DNA of 64,000 nucleotides from Ligustrum vulgare. Lineage: Eukaryota > Streptophyta > Magnoliopsida > Lamiales > Oleaceae. The position numbers and the translations under genes were made by a program. This document shows, piece by piece, positions 20,920 through 33,377 of this stretch. Positions within the stretch are counted from its first letter, which is position 1; every line of letters begins with the position of its first letter. Below the pieces are notes generated by a model. The model had not been told where the DNA came from. It made no database searches and was given only the letters and a program-made list of their open reading frames with translations. The stretch is from NCBI GenBank assembly GCA_963555705.1, contig OY743174.1, positions 26,787,608-26,851,607 of the forward strand, in the 5' to 3' direction.

Positions 20920-23900
20920 TGTAGCGCCCCGAGTTCCGTATACCCGATTCACTACGTCATTTTCTGTCTAAATTTTTCGAATAATATTTTTGCGGAAGAA
21001 ATAATTGAAGTTCATTTTTTGGCAACATTAAATAAACAGTAATGGCCGATAAAATTGAAATATTTATGAAACCATTTGAAATAGTAAATCGAACCATTAA
21101 TTTTTGTAAAGAAATTGACAATGTCATAATTTCTCAAATAAATGAACTTCTCTAAATTATTCGATTGTTTGGAAAAATACGGAAATCATTAACGTCAAAC
21201 TTTCAACCGTTTAACGATTATTGCCACCATCATTCATCGCTCGCCACCGTCTCCGAAATCTGCAAAACTGTTAAAAAGTAGGGTGAGTATTTCATGGGGG
21301 AAATACTCAGTAGACTCATCGCAAATTAATTTAATTTATAAGATGATTAAACACATAAATCCCGGCTCTTTATAAAACGGGCATTGATAGAGCTTCTTTA
21401 TAAAACGGCTCTTGATAAAACTCATATTGTGCATTACAGCACGGGACATATTTTGCAAATCATAGGCTCTTTGAAAATAGCTCTTTGAAAACAGCTCTTT
21501 GAAAACCATATACTTATAAAAACATTTTAATTATGCCAAGCATAATTTCTTTTGAAAGCATAACATAAGATAGGATTGAAATCCTCATAAACATAGGGAG
21601 ACACAAGAACTTTACCGAACTTAGGTGGCAAGAATTCTTATGCAGTAAAATCATAATAACAGTAAGTATACCAAAACATAATTCTTGAAATTCATAGGGA
21701 TCATTTCCATCATAACATAAGATAGGATCGAAATCCTCATAAACATATGAGACAGGAATTTTACCGAACTTAGGTGGTAAATCCTCATAAACATATGGAA
21801 ACATAGGAATTTTACCGAACTTCGTGGCAAATCCTCATAAACTTATGGAGACACAAGAATTTTACCGAACTTCGTGGCAAGAATTCTTATGTGCATAGCA
21901 ATGATTCAAAACATATAAAACATTATCGTAAAAACATAGGGTATACTTACTTTTCATAAAAATATAAGGTATATTTACCTTTCATAAAACATACTTAATT
22001 TTCTTGAAAGTTGACTTTCACAAGTCACATGACATTTATATGAAATCATAATTTAAATCAATTAATAAGTGGGAGTCTACCTCAAATCCGACGAGTGCAA
22101 AGTTGAGCGGGAATGACTTCAATTTCTTTAAATTCTCCGTACGCTTCGTCTTAGCCAATAAGTCACTTTAGTCTATCGAATATATAGTTCAAAATGATAA
22201 ATTATAATTTGAAGACTAAAATTGATGTTTTGAAAGTTGAGGGACTAAAATGAATATTTTCAAAGTTCAGGGACTAAAATGAATATTTTGAAAGTTGAGG
22301 GACTAAAATGAATACTTTTGAAACTTGGGCTTAAAAGTAAATCAGCAGATACTAAAATAAAAGAGTTTAAAGTTAAAGGGCTGAAGTAAATCATTTTAAG
22401 GCTTTGGGACTGAAATGGATAACTTTAAAAATTGGGGACTGATTTGAAAACCTTTAAAAGAATTGAAAGGGCTGAATTAAGACATTTTAAAACATAGGGA
22501 CTGAATTGAAAGGCTTTAAAACTTCAGGGACTAAACTGCAGATTCTGAAAGTTCAAACAAATATTAAAAATCAGATTTTTCCATTTCTCTCTCTTCATTT
22601 TCAGAGTCAGACAGTGAGACAGTAAGACGGCGAAAGAGAGACGCGAGGAAGAGATCCGATCCTTACGACCGGCGATTCGACGGCGCAACGCCGGCGCGGG
22701 TTGCAGCAAGAAGGCGGCCAAGGAGGGTTTCTGATTTGAGGAAGTTTTGATGCGAGATAGGTTTGAATCAGAGATTTATCGAGGCTCAAAGTCGCGGTTT
22801 AAGGTCGCGATTTCCGGTGGTAAATCCGGTCAAAACAGTCGGCGGTCGAGGTAGGTTATGAGCTTTAACTTAGTTCTTTGGTTTTGAGTTGATTTTGGGT
22901 TTGATTTGTTGGGGATTTAAGTTTGGGTAGTGGCGGTGGTGTCTGGTGGTGGAGGCAGTGATGGAGCTGATTGCGATGGAGTTGAGCTGGTTGCAGTGGT
23001 TGATCAGTGGCTGCGGATTGGTGGTTTAGAGTTCAAATTGAGTAGAGGTAGTTTGGTATTGAGTGGTTGCAGTGCTGATGGCATATGAAATGATGAAATG
23101 GTGTAATGGTGAAATTCAAAATCGGCTATGGGAAGAATTGAAAGGCAGTGAAGGTGATGATACAGATTTCTTGGGTGAAGGAGCTGCAGGTTGATGCCAA
23201 TACGATGATGGTGTATTGGTAATAGCAGTGGTGTTGATAATGGATCTTGGCTATGGTTGAGGTGCTACAGAGTTGTGATTATGATGAGACTGATGAATTG
23301 CAGAGAATGGTGATAGCTGGTGTTAATTATAGTGGTTTGATCATAGTGGTGGTTTGTTGATAATGGAGGAAAAAGGGAAGAAATAATTGAGTGGAAACAT
23401 CATGAGAATGATTTATTCTATTTTATGTTATTGGAAATGGGGTTGGCCGATGATGATGATAAAGAGAGGTAGGGAAATGTGAGTTGTGCCATGTGAAAGA
23501 ATAAAAATTGGAAGTGGAGGCCGAAAGTTGATGTTGAGGATGATGATGATGTTGGAGAATATTAGGTTAAATAGGATTAACTAAAATTTGACTAACTTTG
23601 ATCAAGAAATGTATTTAAAACAGATATATTTTGGACTGAAAATACATTTGAAAATAAATAAATTTTGAGATAAAAATTGAATTACGTATTTGGACTTGAA
23701 ATAATTTGAATAAGGAAAAATTGAGATATTTTAATAAATTTGGAATTCAAAATGATTTTGAAAATAATACTTTGAATAAATAATTAAAATAACATAATTT
23801 TAGAAATTCGGATTTTAATTTAAAATCGAACAAATTCGATATTTCTTGACTTGGCTAGACGAATTCGTCGCGGCGTTAACTTCAAAACAATTGGTGAAAT

Positions 23901-23966
23901 AGTAGCGACACAATTTTCTAAATATTAAAATAATTATATATTGCGTAAAAATTCTGAGTCGCTACA
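20920..23966 (-). repeat. 3' LTR of the LARD-type element
   Basis: 3,047 bp, TGTAGC...GCTACA. It contains a 'gggactaaaatga' minisatellite (22,196-22,545), a GC-rich stretch (22,600-22,860) that resembles a transcription start and leader, and repeated 'aatcctcataaacatatgg' units (21,550-21,890). Short open frames in the GC-rich stretch are present in both LTRs but resemble nothing I recognise. Confidence 0.9.
22196..22545. repeat. Degenerate ~27-bp tandem repeat in the LARD LTR
   Basis: About ten units of the type GAAAGTTGAGGGACTAAAAT occur, diverging along the array. The identical array is in the second LTR at 28,165-28,514. Such arrays are common in U3 or U5 of large plant chromovirus LTRs. 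Confidence 0.75.
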
Positions 23967-24126
23967 ATCTTACCTCCTTAAAATAATTTCGTCCTCGAAA
24001 TTAAACTTACTTGATCTTATGATTTCTGAATACTTAATCAGAATCTCTTCTTTCTCTTATGTAGCATCATCGCTACCATATTTAACCCAACCATATTTAA
24101 CCCACTGGACTTTGACTAAATGCATC
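23967..24126 (-). pseudogene. Chromodomain remnant at the pol end of the LARD-type element
   Basis: Immediately inside the left LTR, one minus-strand frame from 24,126 to the stop at 23,970-23,972 reads HLVKVQWVKYG, a repeated WVKYG, GSDDAT, stop, EKEEILIKYSEII, then KFNFEDEIILRR. This matches the C-terminal chromodomain of chromovirus integrases (KVxWxxxxxxEATWExE). The Trp codon after EAT is replaced by TAA (24,057-24,059), and 15 bp (VKYGW) are duplicated. Nothing else of pol survives in the interior. The stretch overlaps the polypurine tract AAGGAGGTAAGA used to prime plus-strand DNA. Confidence 0.7.
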
Positions 24127-26873
24127 ACTTTGTTTTCTCAAGAACATGGACTTTTCTATAGACATATGTGTCTACTCAAAAATTCTTCTGAATCGTAAGT
24201 GACTGAAAGTTCACTATTCTTTGAATTCCATTATTATGAACCAAAAACAACATAACTTATTCATAGATGATCAACTTATTTCATAATCTCAATACATTAT
24301 CACCTTCAATTATCATCATCATATCATTCCTTACAATTTTCTATTGTACCTTTATATTCAACTAACCTTACGTTCATCATCATTATCTCACATAATCCCA
24401 AACAACATCATGTCTCTTTACTAATTTCTGTAATTCCATAAAAAAAAATCTCTTCAAGTTTCCATAAATCTTTACTGATATATCAAACCATAATAATTTG
24501 TCATCTCTAAACTTCTTATCATCGAATATTCCCAAAATAATCAAAACAATTCCCAATCGTATGTAAAAATTTCATCATATCTTGTAGTATTCATGTAACA
24601 TGTCACTTATCATCGTATCATGTGACCTCAGATATTCGTATATATCTCTAAAATTTCAACAAATCTTTACTGACATCTCATATCATAATAATTTTTCCTT
24701 TCTTCTTATCATCGAATATTCCAAAAAAATAATCAAAGAATTACCTGAATATTCTCTCTACGTAATATACCCAAACATATCAACATAATATCATCAACTT
24801 ATCTTTCCAATATTTGTAACCCAAAATTCAGTAAACAAATATCTTCCAAATAACTAAGATTCTTTACTTAAATGTCACCAATTTCCTGCAAAGTATTTCT
24901 TTCACTTATACATACTTATGAATTCTGATTCAATACGGTCCTTATTTCTCTTTCACGTATTCCCGTATCATCTCACTATACCTTGATTATTATACCAAAA
25001 ATATCAGTACCAAAATCCAATAAAATATTCCATATCTCCAATCTTATCATCAAATTTTCTTTTGTCGAGAAAAATAACAGCGCATTAACTCTTGTTCCCA
25101 CTTTTCATTTTTCTATACTTTAAATCATACATCAAGTACTCGGTATCAAATACTCATTCTAGCTGAGAGCTAAGATACTAACTTAAAACAGCATCACAAG
25201 GATCAGATATGTTATTCTCAAACTTAAGAAACTTCACTAATTTCCCAAATCTGAAATTCAAAATTAAAATTTTCTATTCTCCCAAACTTCAATTCATATC
25301 ACACTTTATGAATAATACTCTGATTAATTTTATCACCATTAAATAAGACTTCTGTAAATCATATAGGATTCCTCATCAAATTTGCTTAACCCAAAGATAC
25401 AATCCCATAATTTAAAATCACACAACTGATCATCTCAGATTTTCCATTATTGTAGCCAAAATATTTACTCACTTCAAAAGTACAACCAATAATAATTAAT
25501 CGAAACTGCATCACTAATATTATATATCAATTTCTTAGACTAAAAAAAATCTTGGATTCTACCGTGGTCCCTCTTCTGAACACCATTCCAAAATAAGTTA
25601 TCACTGTAAAATCTTATCCCTATTTTCCTCAAAATTCATATCCTTGTAATACTCTCCAATACAAGTGATCATTCCTTACAAATGATAAATCCATTCCCAA
25701 GAATAATTAAGATTCTTCCCAATAATGCCATTATACTTGTCTTCACTCGTCTTTCAAAATATAACTTATCATTTACTCAATCTTGCTTATGAACTTGCAA
25801 TTCTAAACTCAATTCTCTTAGTGATTGCATACCATACTATGCTCTTAATTCCAAATGATAAAATTCTGGACAGAGTCTCCCTTATAATTTGGACTTATCC
25901 CAAACCATAAGTATACTTCATAACTAACAATAACATATAACTCCACATTTAATCACAACGATCTAAAAATATTGAAAACGATTCCAACACTTCAATATCA
26001 TCAAAAATATCCCATAATTCAATTCATAATTCCTCAACATAACAATTTGAAATCATATTTTTTCAATATCACTTCCTTCAATACCTTAATTGGCTCAAAA
26101 GATTACTCATACTTATATTTATATGCCATAAATCATATTCCCAAAATTTATTCACAAGGCCAAACTTCATAATAAATTTCTCTTCAAAATAGAGGAAATA
26201 ATTCACTTACTCAACATAATATCCATTACTTAATTCTCAATAACTAAGAATCAAATCTTTAAATCTTTAACTTCATAATGCTTCTCTTAAAAGTCTCAAT
26301 AAAATCATATCACTTATAATATTAACATCTTATCACAACTTCATAACTGGCTTGCTATTTCTCGTTTAATCTAAACAATAAATAATCTGAAAATATAATA
26401 AAATCCTTTCTGTTGACTTCTCATACTTAGTGCCATGTCTAAAATCAATTATGCAAAGTCCATCTAGGGTTCATCATTTCTAACTCGAGGACAAAAATTA
26501 TTTAAAAATCATTCTTAAATCATATTATTCCCATTATGCTCAACACTCGTTTTCTTTCTTAAAAATTTCTCATAATCAGACATTAAAGCATATAAGTTAT
26601 GACAAAGCATAACAACATCATTATTTTCGAAGAAATACATTCTTATTTCTCATAAATCATAAGTATCCGAAATACTCTTCATTCTTTCTCATAAATCAGT
26701 AAAATGAGTATTCGAAATACTGAAATAACTTTAAACATCATAAACTTCTTTACCTCGGAGTTGGTGGAACGAATGATGGCAGTGGAAATCTTCATCAATA
26801 AAAATCTTAAAATGGAAAATATTTCTTGAAAATTCTTTTTGAAAATTTTACCAGTCTACAGAAACGCAGACTA
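24127..26873. other. Non-coding interior of the LARD-type element
   Basis: About 2.7 kb of AT-rich sequence, on the plus strand rich in 'tcataatctcaa', 'ttatcatcg' and 'attcc' phrases. No ORF exceeds 70 codons on either strand and no protein domain is recognisable. Near-duplicate phrases occur at 24,470-24,540 and 24,650-24,730 (TCTTATCATCGAATATTCC). One copy of the shared 55-nt motif lies at 25,858-25,912. Conservation of such interiors despite lack of coding is typical of the class. Confidence 0.7.
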
Positions 26874-26885
26874 GCTCTGATACCA
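26874..26885 (-). promoter_or_regulatory. Primer-binding site (initiator tRNA-Met) of the LARD-type element
   Basis: The minus strand reads TGGTATCAGAGC, the standard plant retrotransposon primer site complementary to the 3' end of initiator tRNA-Met. It lies three bases inside the right LTR. Confidence 0.9.
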
Positions 26886-26888
26886 ACT

Positions 26889-29800
26889 TGTAGCGCCCCG
26901 AGTTCCGTATACCCGATTCACTACGTCATTTTCTGTCTAAATTTTTCGAATAATATTTTTGCGGAAGAAATAATTGAAGTTCATTTTTTGGCAACATTAA
27001 ATAAACAGTAATGGCCGATAAAATTGAAACATTTATGAAACCATTTGAAATAGTAAATCGAACCATTAATTTTTGTAAAGAAATTGACAATGTCATAATT
27101 TCTCAAATAAATGAACTTCTCTAAATTATTCGATTGTTTGGAAAAATACGGAAATCATTAACGTCAAACTTTCAACCGTTTAACGATTATTGCCACCATC
27201 ATTCATCGCTCGCCACCGTCTCCGAAATCTGCAAAACTGTTAAAAAGTAGGGTGAGTATTTCATGGGGGAAATACTCAGTAGACTCATCGCAAATTAATT
27301 TAATTTATAAGATGATTAAACACATAAATCCCGGCTCTTTATAAAACGGGCATTGATAGAGCTTCTTTATAAAACGGCTCTTGATAAAACTCATATTGTG
27401 CATTACAGCACGGGACATATTTTGCAAATCATAGGCTCTTTGAAAATAGCTCTTTGAAAACAGCTCTTTGAAAACCATATACTTATAAAAACATTTTAAT
27501 TATGCCAAGCATAATTTCTTTTGAAAGCATAACATAAGATAGGATTGAAATCCTCATAAACATAGGGAGACACAAGAACTTTACCGAACTTAGGTGGCAA
27601 GAATTCTTATGCAGTAAAATCATAATAACAGTAAGTATACCAAAACATAATTCTTGAAATTCATAGGGATCATTTCCATCATAACATAAGATAGGATCGA
27701 AATCCTCATAAACATATGAGACAGGAATTTTACCGAACTTAGGTGGTAAATCCTCATAAACATATGGAAACATAGGAATTTTACCGAACTTCGTGGCAAA
27801 TCCTCATAAACTTATGGAGACACAAGAATTTTACCGAACTTCGTGGCAAGAATTCTTATGTGCATAGCAATGATCCAAAACATATAAAACATTATCGTAA
27901 AAACATAGGGTATACTTACTTTTCATAAAAATATAAGGTATATTTACCTTTCATAAAACATACTTAATTTTCTTGAAAGTTGACTTTCACAAGTCACATG
28001 ACATTTATATGAAATCATAATTTAAATCAATTAATAAGTGCGAGTCTACCTCAAATCCGACGAGTGCAAAGTTGAGCGGGAATGACTTCAATTTCTTTAA
28101 ATTCTCCGTACGCTTCGTCTTAGCCAATAAGTCACTTTAGTCTATCGAATATATAGTTCAAAATGATAAATTATAATTTGAAGACTAAAATTGATGTTTT
28201 GAAAGTTGAGGGACTAAAATGAATATTTTCAAAGTTCAGGGACTAAAATGAATATTTTGAAAGTTGAGGGACTAAAATGAATACTTTTGAAACTTGGGCT
28301 TAAAAGTAAATCAGCAGATACTAAAATAAAAGAGTTTGAAGTTAAAGGGCTGAAGTAAATCATTTTAAAGCTTTGGGACTGAAATGGATAACTTTAAAAA
28401 TTGGGGACTGATTTGAAAACCTTTAAAAGAATTGAAAGGGCTGAATTAAGACATTTTAAAACATAGGGACTGAATTGAAAGGCTTTAAAACTTCAGGGAC
28501 TAAACTGCAGATTCTGAAAGTTCAAACAAATATTAAAAATCAGATTTTTCCATTTCTCTCTCTTCATTTTCAGAGTCAGAGAGTGAGACAGTGAGACGGC
28601 GAAAGAGAGACGCGAGGAAGAGATCCGATCCTTACGACCGGCGATTCGACGGCGCAACGCCGGCGCGGGTTGCAGCAAGAAGGCGGCCAAGGAGGGTTTC
28701 TGATTTGAGGAAGTTTTGATGCGAGATAGGTTTGAATCAGAGATTTATCGAGGCTCAAAGTCGCGGTTTAAGGTCGCGATTTCCGGTGGTAAATCCGGTC
28801 AAAACAGTCGGCGGTCGAGGTAGGTTATGAGCTTTAACTTAGTTCTTTGGTTTTGAGTTGATTTTGGGTTTGATTTGTTGGGGATTTAAGTTTGGGTAGT
28901 GGCGGTGGTGTCTGGTGGTGGAGGCAGTGATGGAGCTGATTGCGATGGAGTTGAGCTGGTTGCAGTGGTTGATCAGTGGCTGCGGATTGGTGGTTTAGAG
29001 TTCAAATTGAGTAGAGGTAGTTTGGTATTGAGTGGTTGCAGTGCTGATGGCATATGAAATGATGAAATGGTGTAATGGTGAAATTCAAAATCGGCTATGG
29101 GAAGAATTGAAAGGCAGTGAAGGTGATGATACAGATTTCTTGGGTGAAGGAGCTGCAGGTTGATGCCAATACGATGATGGTGTATTGGTAATAGCAGTGG
29201 TGTTGATAATGGATCTTGGCTATGGTTGAGGTGCTACAGAGTTGTGATTATGATGAGGCTGATGAATTGCAGAGAATGGTGATAGCTGGTGTTAATTATA
29301 GTGGTTTGATCATAGTGGTGGTTTGTTGATAATGGAGGAAAAAGGGAAGAAATAATTGAGTGGAAACATCATGAGAATGATTTATTCTATTTTATGTTAT
29401 TGGAAATGGGGTTGGCCGATGATGATGATAAAGAGAGGTAGGGAAATGTGAGTTGTGCCATGTGAAAGAATAAAAATTGGAAGTGGAGGCCGAAAGTTGA
29501 TGTTGAGGATGATGATGATGTTGGAGAATATTAGGTTAAATAGGATTAACTAAAATTTGACTAACTTTGATCAAGAAATGTATTTAAAACAGATATATTT
29601 TGGACTGAAAATACATTTGAAAATAAATAAATTTTGAGATAAAAATTGAATTACGTATTTGGACTTGAAATAATTTGAATAAGGAAAAATTGAGATATTT
29701 TAATAAATTTGGAATTCAAAATGATTTTGAAAATAATACTTTGAATAAATAATTAAAATAACATAATTTTAGAAATTCGGATTTTAATTTAAAATCGAAC

Positions 29801-29935
29801 AAATTCGATATTTCTTGACTTGGCTAGACGAATTCGTCGCGGCGTTAACTTCAAAACAATTGGTGAAATAGTAGCGACACAATTTTCTAAATATTAAAAT
29901 AATTATATATTGCGTAAAAATTCTGAGTCGCTACA
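26889..29935 (-). repeat. 5' LTR of the LARD-type element
   Basis: 3,047 bp, the same length as the left copy. The differences I found by eye are at the positions corresponding to about 21,058, 21,906, 22,074, 22,338, 22,400, 22,611, 22,623 and 23,288 of the left copy, about 0.3 percent. Confidence 0.9.
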
Positions 29936-29988
29936 ATCTTACCTCCTTAAAATAATTTCGTCCTCGAAATTAAACTTACTTGATCTTA
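29936..29988 (-). repeat. 53-bp copy of the LARD pol end and polypurine tract outside the right LTR
   Basis: These 53 bp are identical to 23,967-24,019, the sequence just inside the left LTR. A single simple insertion should be followed here by target DNA. The copy shows that the right LTR was once followed by another LARD interior, so a tandem or recombinant structure existed. Copia sequence begins at 29,989. Confidence 0.85.
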
Positions 29989-30888
29989 CCACCACGTGTA
30001 AACACATATCCTGTTTGCGATTTTGCTTGATGTGGATCAAAGAGATAACCTACATCTACATATCCCACTAAAGAAAATCCCAAATTGTGAGAATAAAACA
30101 ATCACAATTTGGGAGAATAAAACAATCACATATCAATAGTACCTTTTAGGTAACGAAGAATGTGTTTAACACCATTCCAATACCTTTGAGTTGGTGCAGA
30201 ACTATATCTTGCGAGTAGATTTACAGAAAAAGCTATATCAGGTCTAGTGCAATTTGCAAGATATGATAATGCTCCAATTGCACTTAGTTATGGTACTTCT
30301 AGACCAAAAACCTTTTCTCCATCTTCAAGTGGACGAAATGGATCATTTTTTGGATCAAATGATCGAACAACCATTGGTGATGTTAATGGATGTGTTGTAT
30401 CCATATAAAATCGCTTCAAAACCTTTTCTGTATATGAAGATTGTCCTTCTAAAAAATGTTCAATTTGCAACCCAAGACAAAATTTGGTTTTCCCAAATCT
30501 TTCATCTCAAATTCATTTTTCAAGTAATCAGCAAATTTGTTGAGCACTTCTGGAGTTCCAATAAGATTTAAATCATCAACATAAACTGCCACTATTGCAA
30601 ATCCAATATTTGTTTTCTTTATGAAAACACATGGGCATATATCATCATTTTTGTAACCCTCATTCAACAAGTATTCGCTAAGGCGATTATACCACATACG
30701 TCCAGATTATTTCAATCCATATAATGATCTTTGCAATTTGATTGAAAACATACTTTTCGGGTATGTATCATTTATTTCTGGCACTTTAAGTCCTTCAGGG
30801 ACTTGCATGTATATGTCACTATCAAGTGATCCATATAGATAGGCAGTTACTACATCCATAAGGCGCATATCGAGCCTTTCTGACATAG
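29989..30888 (-). pseudogene. Copia reverse transcriptase, C-terminal half and RNase H start
   Basis: The minus strand reads AMSERLDMRLMDVVTAYLYG and IYMQVPEGLK (30,707-30,893), then the catalytic region VAVYVDDLNLIGTPE (30,449-30,697). ARYSSAPTQRYW follows across stops (about 30,150-30,250), and finally SQTGYVFTRGG at 29,989-30,020. Copia polyproteins normally continue with TAISW and the rest of RNase H. Here the sequence ends exactly at the GG where the LARD fragment starts. Stops occur after SLYGLK and elsewhere. A small duplicated phrase (GGGAGAATAAAACAATCACA type) sits at 30,085-30,130. Confidence 0.85.
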
Positions 30889-30893
30889 CCAAA

Positions 30894-32566
30894 TGATAAG
30901 TGTGCGTTTTACACACTTATTGTGCTTTTAAATAAACAATTTAATTGACAAATTGAGCAAATATCTACTTATATATTGCGTTTATCTTGTACAATTAGGT
31001 ACAAACTCAATTGGAAAGGAAATAGATAAGATTGGAGAGCAATTGAGCTAAAAGAAGAGCAATTTCGATGTCCAAGGACCTAATCGAAAGAAATCAAAAG
31101 TTTGGGGACTCAATTGCAACATCTCAGAAAGATGGAGGACCTACTTTGCAAATATTTCAAGGGCATATTTGTAATAAAAGTCAAAATTCAAGGACTAAAT
31201 TGAAGAAGACCAGAAGATGGAGTACCAAATTGCAAATCATGAAAAGACAGAGCTACCAGATGAACCACGCGATCGCGTGGCTCTTACAAGTAGCGATCGC
31301 GAGAGAGGCCAAAAATCCAACCCGAGAGATTTAAGACTAACCACGCGATCGCGAGGCACTCAGCCACGCGATCGCGTAGGCGACTTTCTGGCCAATTCCG
31401 GATTTTATTTTCTGTTTTTTTTATTTTGTAGTAAGGGCGTGTTTGGCTCGTTTTGGGCGCGTTTTTGGACCTTTTTTAGATCAGATTTTTGGGGTATATA
31501 TACCCCCACTTCTCACTTCACCAAAGGATCCCATTTATTTTTCTTAACACCAAACCCTAGCCCCCTTCCCTTTTTTCTCTCTTTTCTTTCTCCTTCTTTT
31601 CTTTTCTTTTCTTTTCTTTTCTTTGTTTTTGTTTTGTTTGTAATTTAGTTTGTACATTATTTTTGTTTCTAAGTTACTAGCAACCATTTGGAGCAAGGAA
31701 GCAAGAAGTGAGGTGAAGATTCAAAACAAAGTTCAAGGAATTTTGGGACAAAAATCAAGGGAAGTGATTTATTTCATTATCTTGTGTTTTTAATCTTTGA
31801 TTTCTATATTTTGTGATGTATTTTTGTAAACCTCAACTTTTGTGCAATATTTATATAATGGGCTAGTTATTTTATGTTGGGATGATTGGTGTAGCTTAAC
31901 TTAGTTTAAGTAATTTTAATGTTTGTTTATTAATGTTGAGCTTATTTCATGTGTGTTTGTTGTTGAGATTATTCCATGTGTTTGATTGATCACCAAATAT
32001 ATGTTTTGTGAAGTGTATGATAATCGAGAGATATTATGCATTTTAGACCAAATAACAAATGCTCTAGGTTCTTGTTAAGGATAGAGATATACCTTAAACC
32101 CTAGATGATCCATTGAGCTATTTTCACAAAGAGTTAATGCAATTGATTGGGCCTTAATCGACATAGAGATATAGTAGGTTAGACCAATTGATTAGGGTTA
32201 ATTTCACTCGAGAGAGGTAATTAGCTAAGCTTGGAAAATTGGGTCTAACATTGTAAATGAGTAATTTATTAATTTGCATGTGTTGAGAAATTACTTAAGC
32301 AAGAGTTAAGTGAAATCATGAATCCCAACTATTTTATCTTTCATTTTCCTTATTTTAATTCGGTTTAGAATTATTTTCTTTAATTTAGAATTTATAAAAA
32401 TCCGACTTTTAATTGTGTGTTTCTTCTTGTTGTTAGAATTAAATTAATTAAAGTTGTATAATCTAGAGTATACATTCCTCGTGGGATCGACAACCCGGAC
32501 TCAAAAAGTCCACTTTATTACTTGTACGCGACCCGTGCGCTTGCGGTACACTATTTTGAGCGAACA
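30894..32566 (+). mobile_element. Solo LTR of an Athila-like family with perfect target duplication
   Basis: It is bounded by CCAAA at 30,889-30,893 and 32,567-32,571. It begins TGATAAGTGTGCGTTTTACA and ends GAGCGAACA, giving 1,673 bp. A TATA-like GGTATATATACC (31,492-31,504) precedes a pyrimidine-rich leader start. The 3' part contains CCTCGTGGGATCGACAACCC and GTGCGCTTGCGG, shared with Athila-type LTR ends. It splits the copia RT codon stretch LISL/AMSER, and the target bases restore that frame. The 3' half recurs at 48,812-49,320. Confidence 0.93.
31265..31379. repeat. Palindrome cluster CCACGCGATCGCGTGG in the solo LTR
   Basis: Four occurrences of the core GCGATCGC: 31,265-31,280 (perfect 16-bp palindrome), 31,291-31,302, 31,341-31,356 and 31,364-31,379. 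They lie upstream of the TATA-like box. A related palindrome is in the Athila LTR at 41,899-41,913. Confidence 0.85.
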
Positions 32567-32571
32567 CCAAA

Positions 32572-33370
32572 CTAATTAAAAATCTGAATGTGATGGCGTC
32601 CATGACGGGAGAGTATGTTTCCTCATAATCAATTCCAAGTCTTTGTGAGAAACCTTGAGCTACATGCTGAGCTTTGTACCTTGTAACTTTAGTATTTTCA
32701 TTTCTTTTCCTTACAAAGACCCATTTGTATCATACTGGGATTACATTTTCAGGTGTTCGAACTACTGGTCCGAACACCTTTCGTTTTTCTAAGGAATTCA
32801 ATTCCGTCTACATAGCTTCCTTCAATTTTGGCCAATCCTCTCTCTATTGGCATTCTTGAATAGACAGTGGCTCAAGGTCATTATTCTGAAATATTTCAAG
32901 AGCCATTTGGAAGGTAAAAATATCATCTATAACAAAATTCTCCCTTTCCCATAATTTATGAGATAATAGATAATTTATTGAAATCTCATCATTCTCAGAC
33001 ATCTGTGATTCTGCAGGAATCACGTCATCACTATTAGATTATTTCATTGAAATATGTGGTTCTGCAGGAACCATGTCACTACTATTAGATTGATCAATCT
33101 TTTCTATTATTACTCGTCCAGAAGCCTTTGGTTGGTTTAATTTACTTTTACGAGGTACAATGTCTTTTGAATCAAATGGTCGACCAAGCTTCTGGCATTT
33201 TTGAGGTTCACTTGTTATAGCAGTTTGTCCTACAAGGACATCAATCTTTTCCGGAGTGTTTTCTGCTGGTATATATGACTTTGTCACTTTTCTTGCGTCA
33301 ACAAATTCATCAGGTAATTGATTTTCAATTCTTTGCAAATGAATAATTTTCTCAACCTCTTACTCACATT
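32572..33370 (-). pseudogene. Copia RT N-terminal part and integrase-RT linker
   Basis: The minus strand gives the linker (33,039-33,338, with KKGRP-type phrases such as CQKLGRPFDSKD and VPAEPHISMK). The start of RT follows: YKWVFVRKRNE, GFSQRLGIDYEETYSPVMD and AITFRFLISL, which ends at the solo LTR. The next residues (AMSERLDM) are found on the far side at 30,893. Stops are scattered through the linker. Confidence 0.85.
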
Positions 33371-33377
33371 GATTGCT

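Larger units (their letters stand above)
20920..29935 (-). mobile_element. Young large non-autonomous LTR element (LARD type, chromovirus-derived)
   Basis: Two direct repeats of 3,047 bp (20,920-23,966 and 26,889-29,935) flank a 2,922 bp interior with no gag or pol ORF. Each repeat starts TGTAGC and ends GCTACA. The primer site for initiator tRNA-Met lies next to the right repeat and a polypurine tract next to the left one, so the element reads on the minus strand. Very long LTRs with a non-coding interior define large retrotransposon derivatives. A chromodomain remnant at the pol end ties it to chromoviruses. I counted 8 substitutions between the LTRs, which makes it the youngest insertion here. 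Confidence 0.9.

Noticed and set aside
21514..21804. 96-codon frame in the LARD LTR (copy at 27,483-27,773)
   Set aside because: It is a product of the local 'cataaacatatgg' repeat and repeats its own peptide. No coding evidence.
22524..22789. Two overlapping Arg/Pro-rich frames in the LARD LTR (also at 28,493-28,758)
   Set aside because: They occur only in the GC-rich stretch, match no family I know, and are identical in both LTRs simply because the LTRs are young. More likely leader sequence than coding.
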